Positions 8,302 through 16,320 of a stretch of DNA of 64,000 nucleotides are shown here, piece after piece. A program made the position numbers and the translations under genes. This DNA is from G965202915 sp965205955 (GTDB lineage: Bacteria; Pseudomonadota; Gammaproteobacteria; Eutrophobiales; Eutrophobiaceae). Location of the stretch: the NCBI GenBank assembly GCA_965205955.1, contig OZ242192.1, positions 620,001 through 684,000 of the forward strand, in the 5' to 3' direction. Position 1 is the stretch's first letter; each line of letters opens with the position of its first letter. Below the pieces are notes generated by a model. It made no database searches and was not told the DNA's origin. It was given only the letters and a program-made list of their open reading frames with translations.

Positions 8302-9204
8302 ATGATGAACGAGACCGAAATAACCGCTGACTATATCGCCGAAGTATTGACCGAGGCGCTGCCCTACATCCGGCTTTTCAACGGCAAGACCATGGTAATC
8401 AAATATGGCGGAAACGCCATGGTCAATAAAGATCTGAAATCCAGTTTCGCACGGGATATAGTGCTGATGAAACTGGTCGGAATGAATCCGGTTCTGGTAC
8501 ATGGCGGGGGGGCACAGATCGGCGACGCATTGAGCCGCATAGGAAAGAAAACCGAATTTGTCAACGGCATGCGCGTTACCGACAGTGAAACCATGGATAT
8601 CGTCGAGATGGTTCTGGGCGGATTGGTAAATAAAGAGATTGTAAATCTTGTCAATATCCATGGCGGCAATGCGGTCGGTCTTAGCGGCGCAGACGGCGGC
8701 CTGTTGCGTGCGCGCAAACTCGTCTTTCAGGAAACCGCCCCGGAAATGAATGCGCCGGAGATTATCGATATTGGACACGTTGGTGAAGTGGAGCGCATCA
8801 ATACGGCGGTCATTGACATGTTGATAAAAGGGAACTTTATTCCGGTAATTGCCCCTATAGGCGTCGGGGATGATGGCCAGTCCTACAATATCAATGCCGA
8901 TTTGGTGGCGGGGAAACTCGCGCAGGTATTGCAGGCGGAAAAATTAATTATATTGACGAATGCCGCCGGACTGCTCGATGCGGACGACAAGGTAATGACC
9001 GGGCTCAGTGCCGGGCAAGTCCGCAAGCTGATCGATGAGAAGGTAATTCACAGCGGGATGTTGCCAAAGATCACGGCGGCGATGGATGCGGTGCAAAATG
9101 GTGTTGAATCGGCACATATTATTGACGGCCGGGTCAATCATGCGGTACTGCTGGAAATTTTTACCGATGCGGGCGTAGGGACTTTAATCAGGCCGGCCGG
9201 GTAA
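8302..9204 (+). CDS. argB: Acetylglutamate kinase ArgB
   Basis: Phosphorylates N-acetyl-L-glutamate, the second step of arginine synthesis. 300 residues, typical of the longer, arginine-inhibitable hexameric type. It shows KYGGNAMVN near the N-terminus, the substrate/nucleotide segment VHGGGAQIGDAL, and the C-terminal GMLPKITAAMDAVQNGV. ATG at 8302 or the adjacent ATG at 8305 could be used. Arrangement algC-like then argB is common in gammaproteobacteria. Confidence 0.96.
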   Translation: MMNETEITADYIAEVLTEALPYIRLFNGKTMVIKYGGNAMVNKDLKSSFARDIVLMKLVGMNPVLVHGGGAQIGDALSRIGKKTEFVNGMRVTDSETMDIVEMVLGGLVNKEIVNLVNIHGGNAVGLSGADGGLLRARKLVFQETAPEMNAPEIIDIGHVGEVERINTAVIDMLIKGNFIPVIAPIGVGDDGQSYNINADLVAGKLAQVLQAEKLIILTNAAGLLDADDKVMTGLSAGQVRKLIDEKVIHSGMLPKITAAMDAVQNGVESAHIIDGRVNHAVLLEIFTDAGVGTLIRPAG

Positions 9205-9312
9205 TTTCCGCTTCGGTTCCGGCATCGGCGCAGAGACACTCACAATCCAAAACGGCCAAATGCGCCCGGCCATTTGCACAGCGAAAAGCTTTGTGCCGGT
9301 GTCACAGAACCC

Positions 9313-9936
9313 TTACTGTTTTTTTAATTCCTTGAAACGGGCGATTTTATCCGAATACTCCTGTTTAGTGCGCTCTATTTCCTGCTTCTGACTGTCAATA
9401 TGATCTTCATTAGTCGCTATTTGCCGTTTAAGAGATTCAATATCTTCCAGTAATTTATCGGAGGTCTCTCTGCCGGCGCTTTTATCGTTTTCGACTGATT
9501 GGGTTCGCCTATCCAGATCTTTTTTTATCTTCTCATTCTGTTTATTGGCCAGTTTGATATTGCCTTTGATAGCCGCAATTTTATCATCCCTTACCAGCTC
9601 TATATCCTCAACCTCGATATAGGTATCCAACAGGACTTGATCCAGTCTCAATTTTTCCTGCCGTTCCTTCTCTATTTCGAGCGCAATTCTTTCCTTCTCC
9701 GCCTCTTTTTCCAGTTCCTCAGGGGTCTTCGCCCGCTCTACTTTATCCTTGATTACCCCCTGTTTACTTATCTCATGGTGTCCCTTCTGAGAAAATTCCG
9801 GAGGCACCGAGGTGCCGCATTCCCTGACGCCTTCATCATTGGTCCAGCATTTAATTGCGGCCTGCACCGGCGCAAACACGGCCGGCAAGAACGACATACA
9901 TATAGTCAGCAACAATGTATAACAACGAACATTCAT
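9313..9936 (-). CDS. Exported coiled-coil protein with DUF4124-like N-terminus
   Basis: 207 residues. A signal peptide is visible (basic start, hydrophobic core LLLTICMSFLPAVFA, then PVQAA), followed by a short domain with two cysteines, IKCWTNDEGVRECG, resembling DUF4124-type periplasmic proteins that often sit beside pyrE. Residues from about 60 onward are highly charged and predicted to form long coiled coils (EELEKEAEKERIALEIEKE and repeats near the end). Probably periplasmic and structural or scaffold-like; function is unknown. Convergent with argB and 54 bp downstream of pyrE on the same strand. Confidence 0.8.
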   Translation of the reverse strand: MNVRCYTLLLTICMSFLPAVFAPVQAAIKCWTNDEGVRECGTSVPPEFSQKGHHEISKQGVIKDKVERAKTPEELEKEAEKERIALEIEKERQEKLRLDQVLLDTYIEVEDIELVRDDKIAAIKGNIKLANKQNEKIKKDLDRRTQSVENDKSAGRETSDKLLEDIESLKRQIATNEDHIDSQKQEIERTKQEYSDKIARFKELKKQ

Positions 9937-9990
9937 AACTCTCTCCAGCCTGACAACAGGACTCCTGATAAAACGTATAAAAGTAACAAG

Positions 9991-10638
9991 CTATACATCG
10001 GCACCGTAGCGTAACCGGTATTCATTTATCTTGCCGATATAGCCCCTCATATTCTGATTGTCCCTTATATAATCCATAATGTCATCCAGGTCAATAATAC
10101 TTAGCACCTCGATTCCGTAAGACTGTGCGATCTCCCGTGCCGCCGACAGTCTGCCCTGCCCGCGTTCCTGTCGGTCCAGCGCCACGACAGCGCCTGCCGG
10201 CGACCCGCCGGATTGTCTGATTATATCCGCGCAAAGTGTAATAGAAGTACCGGCCGAGACCACATCATCGACTATTACCACCTTGCCGCGCAATTCTGCG
10301 CCAAAAGTGCCTCCCCCCTCGCCGTGATCCTTCACCTCCTTGCGGTTAAAACAGCAGGGGACAGATTTATCATGGTTTCTGTACAAGGCGATTGCCATAG
10401 CCGATGCCAGCGGGATCCCTTTGTAGGCGGCCCCAAACAGCATATCATACCGCATTGCCGATTGCTCAACGGCCGCCGCATAAAATTCACCCAGCCGGCT
10501 CAGATCTGCAGCCTCACTGAACAGGCCGCTGTTAAAGAAATACGGACTGATCCGGCCGGACTTGAGCGTAAATTCGCCGAAGCGTAACACATTTCTCGCC
10601 ATGGCGAATTGTATAAATTCATGCTTAAAATCTTGCAT
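9991..10638 (-). CDS. pyrE: Orotate phosphoribosyltransferase PyrE
   Basis: Converts orotate and PRPP to orotidine 5'-phosphate in pyrimidine synthesis. 215 residues, standard. It has the catalytic loop NRKEVKDHGEGG and the PRPP-binding motif VVIVDDVVSAGTSI, plus the N-terminal FTLKSGRISPYFFNSG. The start (10638) is divergent from xthA (10714), leaving a 75-bp shared upstream region. No attenuator structure was evident to me. Confidence 0.96.
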   Translation of the reverse strand: MQDFKHEFIQFAMARNVLRFGEFTLKSGRISPYFFNSGLFSEAADLSRLGEFYAAAVEQSAMRYDMLFGAAYKGIPLASAMAIALYRNHDKSVPCCFNRKEVKDHGEGGGTFGAELRGKVVIVDDVVSAGTSITLCADIIRQSGGSPAGAVVALDRQERGQGRLSAAREIAQSYGIEVLSIIDLDDIMDYIRDNQNMRGYIGKINEYRLRYGADV

Positions 10639-10713
10639 AGTGCTGGTAAATAACCGCTTTTTTCAGTAGGTTGCCATGATGATACAGGGTATAAAAAGCA
10701 CAAGGTAGCGCCA

Positions 10714-11487
10714 ATGAAGATTATATCAATAAATATCAACGGCATTCGGGCGGCGAGCAGGAAAGGGTTCTTTGCCTGGTTGCAACAGGCGGATGCGGAC
10801 GTGATCTGCCTACAGGAAACCAGGGTTCAATCGCCGCAGTTAACCGAAATAATGCGCGAGCCGCCCGGCTATTTTGCCTATTACAATCATGCGCTGAAAA
10901 AGGGTTACAGCGGCGTGGCGCTGTATACCCGGAAAAAGCCGGACAAGCTCCATAACAAACTGGGGTGGCCGACGGCGGACGAGGAAGGCCGGTTTATCCA
11001 GGCCGATTTTGCCGGACTCAGTATCGCATCGGTGTATCTTCCCTCCGGTTCTTCCAGCGCCGAGCGGCAGGAGCTGAAGTTTGATTTTCTCGACCGCTTT
11101 CTTCCGGTACTCAAGCGCATGCGCCGCGGACGGCGCGACTATATTCTATGCGGTGACTGGAACATCGCGCACAAGAATATCGACTTGAAAAATTGGCGCG
11201 GCAATCAAAAAAATTCCGGTTTCCTGCCGGAAGAACGCGCCTGGCTCGATCTGCTGTTCAATGAGATCGGAATGGTGGACGCCTTTCGAGTATTGAATCA
11301 GCAGGAAGGACAATATACATGGTGGTCGAATCGCGGGCGGGCTTGGGATAACAATGTCGGATGGCGCATCGATTATCAGATCATCTCACCGAATCTGAAG
11401 GAAAAATTGGTATCGGAATCGATATACAAGGCCGAGCGTTTCTCCGATCATGCCCCGTTGATTATCGAATATGAGTATGATTTTTAG
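10714..11487 (+). CDS. xthA: Exodeoxyribonuclease III / AP endonuclease
   Basis: 257-residue EEP-fold nuclease for base-excision repair. Motifs in order: SININGIRAASRKG, CLQETRVQ (catalytic Glu), LCGDWNIAH (Asp/Asn pair), WWSNRGRAWDNNVGWRIDY and the C-terminal SDHAPL (catalytic His). The DNW variant RAWDNNVGWRIDYQI is typical of the ExoA branch. Next to pyrE, a frequent neighbour in proteobacteria. Confidence 0.94.
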   Translation: MKIISININGIRAASRKGFFAWLQQADADVICLQETRVQSPQLTEIMREPPGYFAYYNHALKKGYSGVALYTRKKPDKLHNKLGWPTADEEGRFIQADFAGLSIASVYLPSGSSSAERQELKFDFLDRFLPVLKRMRRGRRDYILCGDWNIAHKNIDLKNWRGNQKNSGFLPEERAWLDLLFNEIGMVDAFRVLNQQEGQYTWWSNRGRAWDNNVGWRIDYQIISPNLKEKLVSESIYKAERFSDHAPLIIEYEYDF

Positions 11488-11697
11488 ACTGCCGAATGCC
11501 GCCTGGGATTACCCCCCTCTGCAAAAAATTTACCCGGCACATCGGCACGGCGGGTTTCGCGGTACTGCCGGGCAAGGGCCTGCGGCTCAGGATGCAATGG
11601 GCCGGCTGATCGCATATACTGCCGGGGTGTCGTTTCATGGTTATTGTAAGGTGTATAACGTAGTATAGCCGGCTGTTGTGAAAATCCATCTTTTATA

Positions 11698-12621
11698 ATG
11701 TCAATGTCGAATCTCAAGTGTGGCGTCATTGGGACGGGCTACCTGGGCAAGTTCCACGCTGAAAAATATGCGAGTATCCCGGATTGTGAGTTGGTTGCGG
11801 TCGCGGATATTGATGAGGGGGTATGCCGCAAGGTGGCGGCCGAGTATGTGGCTGAGCCGGTGAGCGATTATCGTCAGTTGCTGGGGAAACTGGATGCGGT
11901 GAGTATCGTGACGCCGACGGTGACGCATTATGCGGTCGCGCGTGATTTTCTGGAGAGCGGCGCACATATTTTGCTGGAGAAACCGATGACGGTATCGCTG
12001 GATGAGGCGGATCGGTTGATCGAGATCGCCGAGCGTACTCAAAGGTTGCTGCAAATCGGGCATATCGAGCGTTTCAATCCGGCCCTGCTGTCGCTGGATG
12101 AGTTGCCGTTGGATCCGTTGTTTGTCGAGAGTACGCGTTTGATGCCGCTCGATCAGCGTAACAAGGATGTTTGTGTGATCCTCGATCTGATGATCCATGA
12201 TCTGGATATTATTCTGAATCTGGTGCCGTCCGAAATCGCTGATATCCGCGCGAACGGGGCCAGGGTGTTGTCGTCTGATTTGGATATCGCTACTACCCGG
12301 ATCGAGTTTGTCAACGGCTGTATCGCCAATGTTACCGCAAGCCGGATCAGCCGCAAGAGGGAGCGCAAGTTGCGTCTGTTCAAGAAGGACGTTTATTGTT
12401 CGATAGATATGTATAGAAACTGTTCGACCGTCTGCCGCAGGGGTGAGGGGCTCAATATCGAATGTGATGATTTCGGGTCTTCCGAGGCGGATGCGTTGCG
12501 TAGCGAGATCGAGCATTTTCTCGGCTGTGTGCGTGAAGGGCGGCAACCGCTGGTGGGTGGTCGTGAGGGACGGCACGCGCTGGATGCGGCGATCCGGATC
12601 GCCGCGGCCTTGCAGCATTGA
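11698..12621 (+). CDS. gnnA: Gfo/Idh/MocA-family oxidoreductase, likely UDP-GlcNAc 3-dehydrogenase GnnA
   Basis: 307 residues with an N-terminal Rossmann fold (GVIGTGYLGKFHAEKYA), the family EKPMT motif (ILLEKPMTVSL) and the C-terminal substrate domain. Family enzymes oxidise sugar hydroxyls with NAD. The gene overlaps or abuts a sugar aminotransferase and then lpxB. In Acidithiobacillus ferrooxidans, GnnA and GnnB make UDP-GlcNAc3N for lipid A with amide-linked chains and their genes sit in an lpx cluster (known system); the assignment here rests on that context plus family membership. Visible codon use is GC-richer than neighbours from the end of this gene onward. Confidence 0.8.
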   Translation: MSMSNLKCGVIGTGYLGKFHAEKYASIPDCELVAVADIDEGVCRKVAAEYVAEPVSDYRQLLGKLDAVSIVTPTVTHYAVARDFLESGAHILLEKPMTVSLDEADRLIEIAERTQRLLQIGHIERFNPALLSLDELPLDPLFVESTRLMPLDQRNKDVCVILDLMIHDLDIILNLVPSEIADIRANGARVLSSDLDIATTRIEFVNGCIANVTASRISRKRERKLRLFKKDVYCSIDMYRNCSTVCRRGEGLNIECDDFGSSEADALRSEIEHFLGCVREGRQPLVGGREGRHALDAAIRIAAALQH

Positions 12622-12641
12622 GCGCCGACGGACGAGCAGCA

Positions 12642-13739
12642 ATGGTTGGGACGATCCCCGCTTTTGATTTGAGTGAACAGCAGCGCAGCTTGTCGCAGGA
12701 GATTGGCGCGGCGGTGGAGCGGGTGTTTGCCAGCGGGCGGTTTATATTGAGCGAGGAGGTGGCGGCGTTTGAGCGGGAAGCGGCGACATTCGTCGGCACG
12801 CGGGAGGCGGTGGCCTGCGCTTCGGGCACCGATGCCTTGCATTTGGCGTTGCGGGCGGCAGGGGTCGGCGCTGATTGCGAGGTGATCACCAGTGCGTTTT
12901 CGTTCATCGGTACCGCGGAGGCGATCGTGTATACCGGGGCAAGGCCGGTGTTTGCCGATATCGATCCGGCGAGCTTCACGCTTGCTCCGGCCAGCGTGGA
13001 GGAGGCCTTGTCGGACAAGACATGCGCGATTCTGCCGGTGCATCTGTACGGTCATCCGGCCGATATGGCCGCCTTGTCGGCGATCGCCGAGCGGCATAAG
13101 CTGGCGTTGATCGAGGATTGCGCCCAGGCCTTTGGGGCGCGGCAAAACGGGGTGTGCGTGGGGGCGATGTCGCACGCCGGCTGCCATAGTTTTTTCCCGA
13201 CTAAAAATCTGGGCGCTTATGGGGATGGCGGGATGGTGACTACGGATGATGCAGGGCTGGCGGAGCGTGTCAGACGCTTGCGGAATCACGGGAGTCTCGG
13301 CGGGGCGCGGCATGAGGTGATTGGCTACAATAGCCGCCTGGATGAGGTACAGGCGGCGATTTTGCGGGTGAAATTGGGGTATGTCGAGTCGTTCAATCAA
13401 CAGCGAAGGCGGCTGGCGGCGGTTTATAGCGAGGCGCTCGGCGATCGTTTGCAAACCCCCGCATGCGCTGCCGGGTGCGAGCATGTGTTCAATCAGTACA
13501 CGGTCTTGTGCGAGCGGCGCGATGCGCTGATTGCCGCGTTGGATGCGGCGCAAGTCGGCAGCCGGATCTATTATGCGTTGACCTTGCCGCAGCAGCCGGT
13601 CCTGCAAGGTGTCAGCCGCAGCGTCAATTGCGCTGAGGCCGCACGGGTGGCCGGCGAGTGTCTGTCCCTGCCGATGTTTCCCGAATTGCCGTTGCAGGAT
13701 GCCCGGCGGGTGGCGGCGATGATCAACGAGGCGGTGTGA
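12642..13739 (+). CDS. gnnB: DegT/DnrJ/EryC1 aminotransferase, likely GnnB
   Basis: PLP-dependent sugar aminotransferase, 365 residues from the ATG at 12642; a TTG at 12618 overlapping the gnnA stop is an alternative that adds eight residues. Seen motifs: ACASGTDALHLALRAAG, PVHLYGHPADM, IEDCAQAFGA and the Schiff-base lysine in FFPTKNLGAYGDGG. Predicted role: transaminate the 3-keto product of GnnA to UDP-GlcNAc3N. Other members of this family act on O-antigen sugars, so lipid A is inferred from the lpxB neighbour 19 bp downstream. Confidence 0.82.
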   Translation: MVGTIPAFDLSEQQRSLSQEIGAAVERVFASGRFILSEEVAAFEREAATFVGTREAVACASGTDALHLALRAAGVGADCEVITSAFSFIGTAEAIVYTGARPVFADIDPASFTLAPASVEEALSDKTCAILPVHLYGHPADMAALSAIAERHKLALIEDCAQAFGARQNGVCVGAMSHAGCHSFFPTKNLGAYGDGGMVTTDDAGLAERVRRLRNHGSLGGARHEVIGYNSRLDEVQAAILRVKLGYVESFNQQRRRLAAVYSEALGDRLQTPACAAGCEHVFNQYTVLCERRDALIAALDAAQVGSRIYYALTLPQQPVLQGVSRSVNCAEAARVAGECLSLPMFPELPLQDARRVAAMINEAV

Positions 13740-13758
13740 GCGGCGGACGGGCCGGTGT

Positions 13759-14916
13759 ATGGCTGAGCGGGTGTACAAGATCATGATCGCTGTCGGTGAG
13801 CCGTCGGGAGATATGTATGCGGCCGATCTGATTCGGCAACTGCGGCCGGATTCGGGCAGCGGCGGTTTCGATTTTTTCGGTATGGGGTTGGCCCAGATGA
13901 AGGGTGCCGGGCTGCGCCAGCTTGTAGATGCCACTGAGTTGTCTCTGGTGGGTTTGTTTGAGGTGATCGCGCATTATCCGTCTCTGCGACGCGCCTACCG
14001 CCGCTTGTTGCGTGCGCTTGCAGAGGAGAAGCCTGATCTGTTGGTGTTGGTGGATTATCCGGAATTCAATCTGAGGCTGGCGGCGGATGCGAAGCGTTTC
14101 GGCGTGAAAACTTTGTTTTATATCAGCCCGCAGGTTTGGGCCTGGCGGGCCGGGCGGGTGAAGAAGATCGCCCGCTGTGTAGATATGATGGCGGTGGTTT
14201 TTCCGTTTGAGGAAAAGATCTACCGGGATGCCGGGGTTGCGGTGCGTTATGTGGGGCATCCGCTGGTGGATCGAATGGGAAAGGCGCCGCCGCGTGCTGC
14301 CGGCGGCGGCACGAGATTGTTGTTGATGCCGGGCAGCCGCTTGGTCGAGGTGCGCAGGTTGTTGCCGGTGCTGTGCCGTGCGGCCGTCAAGCTGGCGGCG
14401 CATGAGCCTTCGGTGCGTTTTTCTTTGTTGCTTGCGCCGGGGATCCCGGCGGGGTTTGTCGAGCGGCATTTGCGTGCGCACCGCCTGGAATGTGAGCTGG
14501 TGCGTGAGAATGCGGAAACGGTGATGTGTGAAAGTGATCTGGCGATCACTGCTTCCGGTACCGCGACCTTGCAGTTGGCGCTGTGCGGTACGCCGATGAT
14601 TGTTGTTTATAAGTTGTTATGGTCAACGTATTTTTTGTTGCGGTGGCTGGTGACGATTCCTTATATCAGTTTGGTGAATATCATTGCGGGTAAGATGGTG
14701 GTGCCGGAGTTGATTCAGGGTGCGGCCAACGAGGATGAGATATGCCGGGAGGCACTGGCATTATTGCAGGATAAACCGCGGATCCGGGAATTGCGGCAGG
14801 AGCTGCTGAAGATACGGTCGGCACTTGGCGACGGCGGCAGTATAGAAAATCTGGCTGGCCTGGTGCGGGAGATGGTTGGCGATGGCGGGTGCGGCCCCGG
14901 TGAACGGGGGGCTTGA
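13759..14916 (+). CDS. lpxB: Lipid-A-disaccharide synthase LpxB
   Basis: GT19 glycosyltransferase condensing UDP-diacyl-glucosamine with lipid X to form the lipid A disaccharide at the inner membrane. 385 residues. Family motifs include GEPSGDMYAADLIRQL, VDYPEFNLRLA, YYISPQVWAW-like (YISPQVWAWRAGR), GHPLVD and ASGTATLQLAL. It begins 19 bp after gnnB, implying one transcript. lpxA and lpxD are not in the window, so the acyltransferases that would need to accept the amino sugar cannot be inspected. Confidence 0.95.
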   Translation: MAERVYKIMIAVGEPSGDMYAADLIRQLRPDSGSGGFDFFGMGLAQMKGAGLRQLVDATELSLVGLFEVIAHYPSLRRAYRRLLRALAEEKPDLLVLVDYPEFNLRLAADAKRFGVKTLFYISPQVWAWRAGRVKKIARCVDMMAVVFPFEEKIYRDAGVAVRYVGHPLVDRMGKAPPRAAGGGTRLLLMPGSRLVEVRRLLPVLCRAAVKLAAHEPSVRFSLLLAPGIPAGFVERHLRAHRLECELVRENAETVMCESDLAITASGTATLQLALCGTPMIVVYKLLWSTYFLLRWLVTIPYISLVNIIAGKMVVPELIQGAANEDEICREALALLQDKPRIRELRQELLKIRSALGDGGSIENLAGLVREMVGDGGCGPGERGA

Positions 14917-14958
14917 AATGTGTCCCGCTACGGGCGGTTATTGGGGTAGAACGGGCGA

Positions 14959-15624
14959 ATGAAGGTTGCCGGATTCAGACGGAATGAGAGAAGGTTTAGC
15001 GCGGTCGATCGGGCGATTGTCGCGGCGGATGCGGTGATCGCTTCGTTGTTTTTGTTGGACGGGGGCGCTGGGCGGCCTTATCCGGCAGAGGGTGAGGATG
15101 AGCTGGTCTTGCCGGCCGCTGCGCGGAAAAGGTCGGCTGCTTTGATGCGGGTTAATCATGCGGGAGAGGTTTCCGCGCAGGCCTTGTACCGGGCGCAGGC
15201 GGTGATCGCCAGGGATGTCGGTGTCAGGGAGGTTATGCGGCAGGCGGCCGGCGAGGAGATCGATCATCTGCATTGGTGCCGCAGGCGTCTTCAGGAGTTG
15301 GGGGCTGGTTCGAGTTGGTTCGATCCGTTTTGGTTCTGCGGTTCTTTTGTGATCGGCCTGGTGGCTGGCTCATTGGGAGACAGGTGGAACCTTGGGTTCC
15401 TGGCGGAAACGGAGTTGCAGGTGGTCGAGCATCTGGATGGGCATCTGCGCCGGTTGCCGGTTGCCGACCGGCGTTCGCGCGCGGTGGTGACGCAGATGAG
15501 AGAGGATGAGGCGGGTCATGCCACTACGGCCTTGCACGCCGGGGCGAGGGAGTTGCCGGAACCGGTGCGGGTTGTGATGCGTTGCGGTTCGCGGGTGATG
15601 ACCGGAATTGCCTATTATTTGTAA
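14959..15624 (+). CDS. coq7: Coq7-type demethoxyubiquinone hydroxylase
   Basis: 221-residue carboxylate-bridged diiron hydroxylase for a late ubiquinone ring hydroxylation. Iron ligands are visible as the E of MRVNHAGEVSAQALYR, the EEIDHLHWC repeat, ETELQVVEHLDGHL and REDEAGHA. Coq7 replaces UbiF in several gamma-, beta- and alphaproteobacteria, so it is informative about lineage. It follows lpxB after 42 bp and shares that block's higher GC. The first 50 residues are less conserved, as usual. Confidence 0.92.
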   Translation: MKVAGFRRNERRFSAVDRAIVAADAVIASLFLLDGGAGRPYPAEGEDELVLPAAARKRSAALMRVNHAGEVSAQALYRAQAVIARDVGVREVMRQAAGEEIDHLHWCRRRLQELGAGSSWFDPFWFCGSFVIGLVAGSLGDRWNLGFLAETELQVVEHLDGHLRRLPVADRRSRAVVTQMREDEAGHATTALHAGARELPEPVRVVMRCGSRVMTGIAYYL

Positions 15625-15659
15625 GGCTTTGCCGGGGGGTGGTTTTTTTCAGGGAGTTT

Positions 15660-15687
15660 CTTGAATTTTTTTTGATGCGCCTCATAT
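15660..15687 (+). promoter_or_regulatory. Candidate sigma32 (heat-shock) promoter for hsp20
   Basis: CTTGAA at 15660-15665, a 14-bp spacer, and CCTCATAT at 15680-15687 fit the heat-shock consensus CTTGAA / CCCCATnT with one mismatch in the -10. It lies 45 bp upstream of the hsp20 ATG, with a good GGAGG ribosome site in between. Confidence 0.6.
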
Positions 15688-15732
15688 TATTGATCAGGTA
15701 TTCACTGAGCAATTTTTTGGAGGAAAGCTATT

Positions 15733-16182
15733 ATGTCATTAATAAGATATGAACCCTGGGATATAGTGAGTAAATTTCAGCAGGAGTTGAACAGACTCCA
15801 TGGTTACGGCAATGATTCTGTGGAAGGCGACCGTTCTAACGTTGTCACGAGTCAATGGCGACCGGCGGTTGATGTAAAGGAAGAGGATACACGTTATGTG
15901 ATCCATGCCGATTTACCCGGCGTCGACCCGAAAGATATAGATATTACGATGGAAGATGGCGTATTGACCATCAAAGGCCAGCGCCAATCTGAAACACGTG
16001 ATGAGCAGGTTGGCTATACTCGGGTTGAAAGGGTCACTGGATATTTTTACAGGAGATTCAGTCTGCCGGATACGACCAATTCTGCCGAGATCAGTGCCAA
16101 CGGCAAAAACGGTGTTTTGGAGGTGGTTATTCCAAAACAGGAAAAAGCACAGCCGAAGAAAATACCGGTCAAGAGCCAGTAA
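15733..16182 (+). CDS. Small heat-shock protein, Hsp20 family
   Basis: 149-residue ATP-independent holdase of the alpha-crystallin family. The crystallin core runs from about 48 to 140 with WRPAVDVKEEDTRYVIHADLP, DITMEDGVLTIKGQR and the conserved GVLEVVIPK. The start MSLIRYEPWDIVSKFQQELN is characteristic of proteobacterial Hsp20s. Regulation by heat shock is suggested by the sigma32-like promoter. Transcription probably ends at the hairpin at 16211. Confidence 0.95.
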   Translation: MSLIRYEPWDIVSKFQQELNRLHGYGNDSVEGDRSNVVTSQWRPAVDVKEEDTRYVIHADLPGVDPKDIDITMEDGVLTIKGQRQSETRDEQVGYTRVERVTGYFYRRFSLPDTTNSAEISANGKNGVLEVVIPKQEKAQPKKIPVKSQ

Positions 16183-16210
16183 ATTTGGCCAGTAAATTTG
16201 GTTGGGCTAA

Positions 16211-16242
16211 AACGGGGGTGGGTGTGCCCGCCCTCGTTTTTG
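16211..16242 (+). terminator. Rho-independent terminator after hsp20
   Basis: A GC-rich hairpin (CGGGGGTGGG pairing with GCCCGCCCTCG, two wobble or mismatched positions) is followed by a run of five T. It is 28 bp after the hsp20 stop. Confidence 0.65.
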
Positions 16243-16320
16243 TCTATCCCGGGGATCCATCTGGATATTTTAAATATGCGGCGACTCTGGTAAAGGCAGG
16301 CTGCAAACAGGAAATATAGA

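Noticed and set aside
12393..13934. Long minus-strand open frames opposite gnnB and lpxB
   Set aside because: High GC leaves antisense frames open; the composition is arginine- and proline-rich and no domain is visible.
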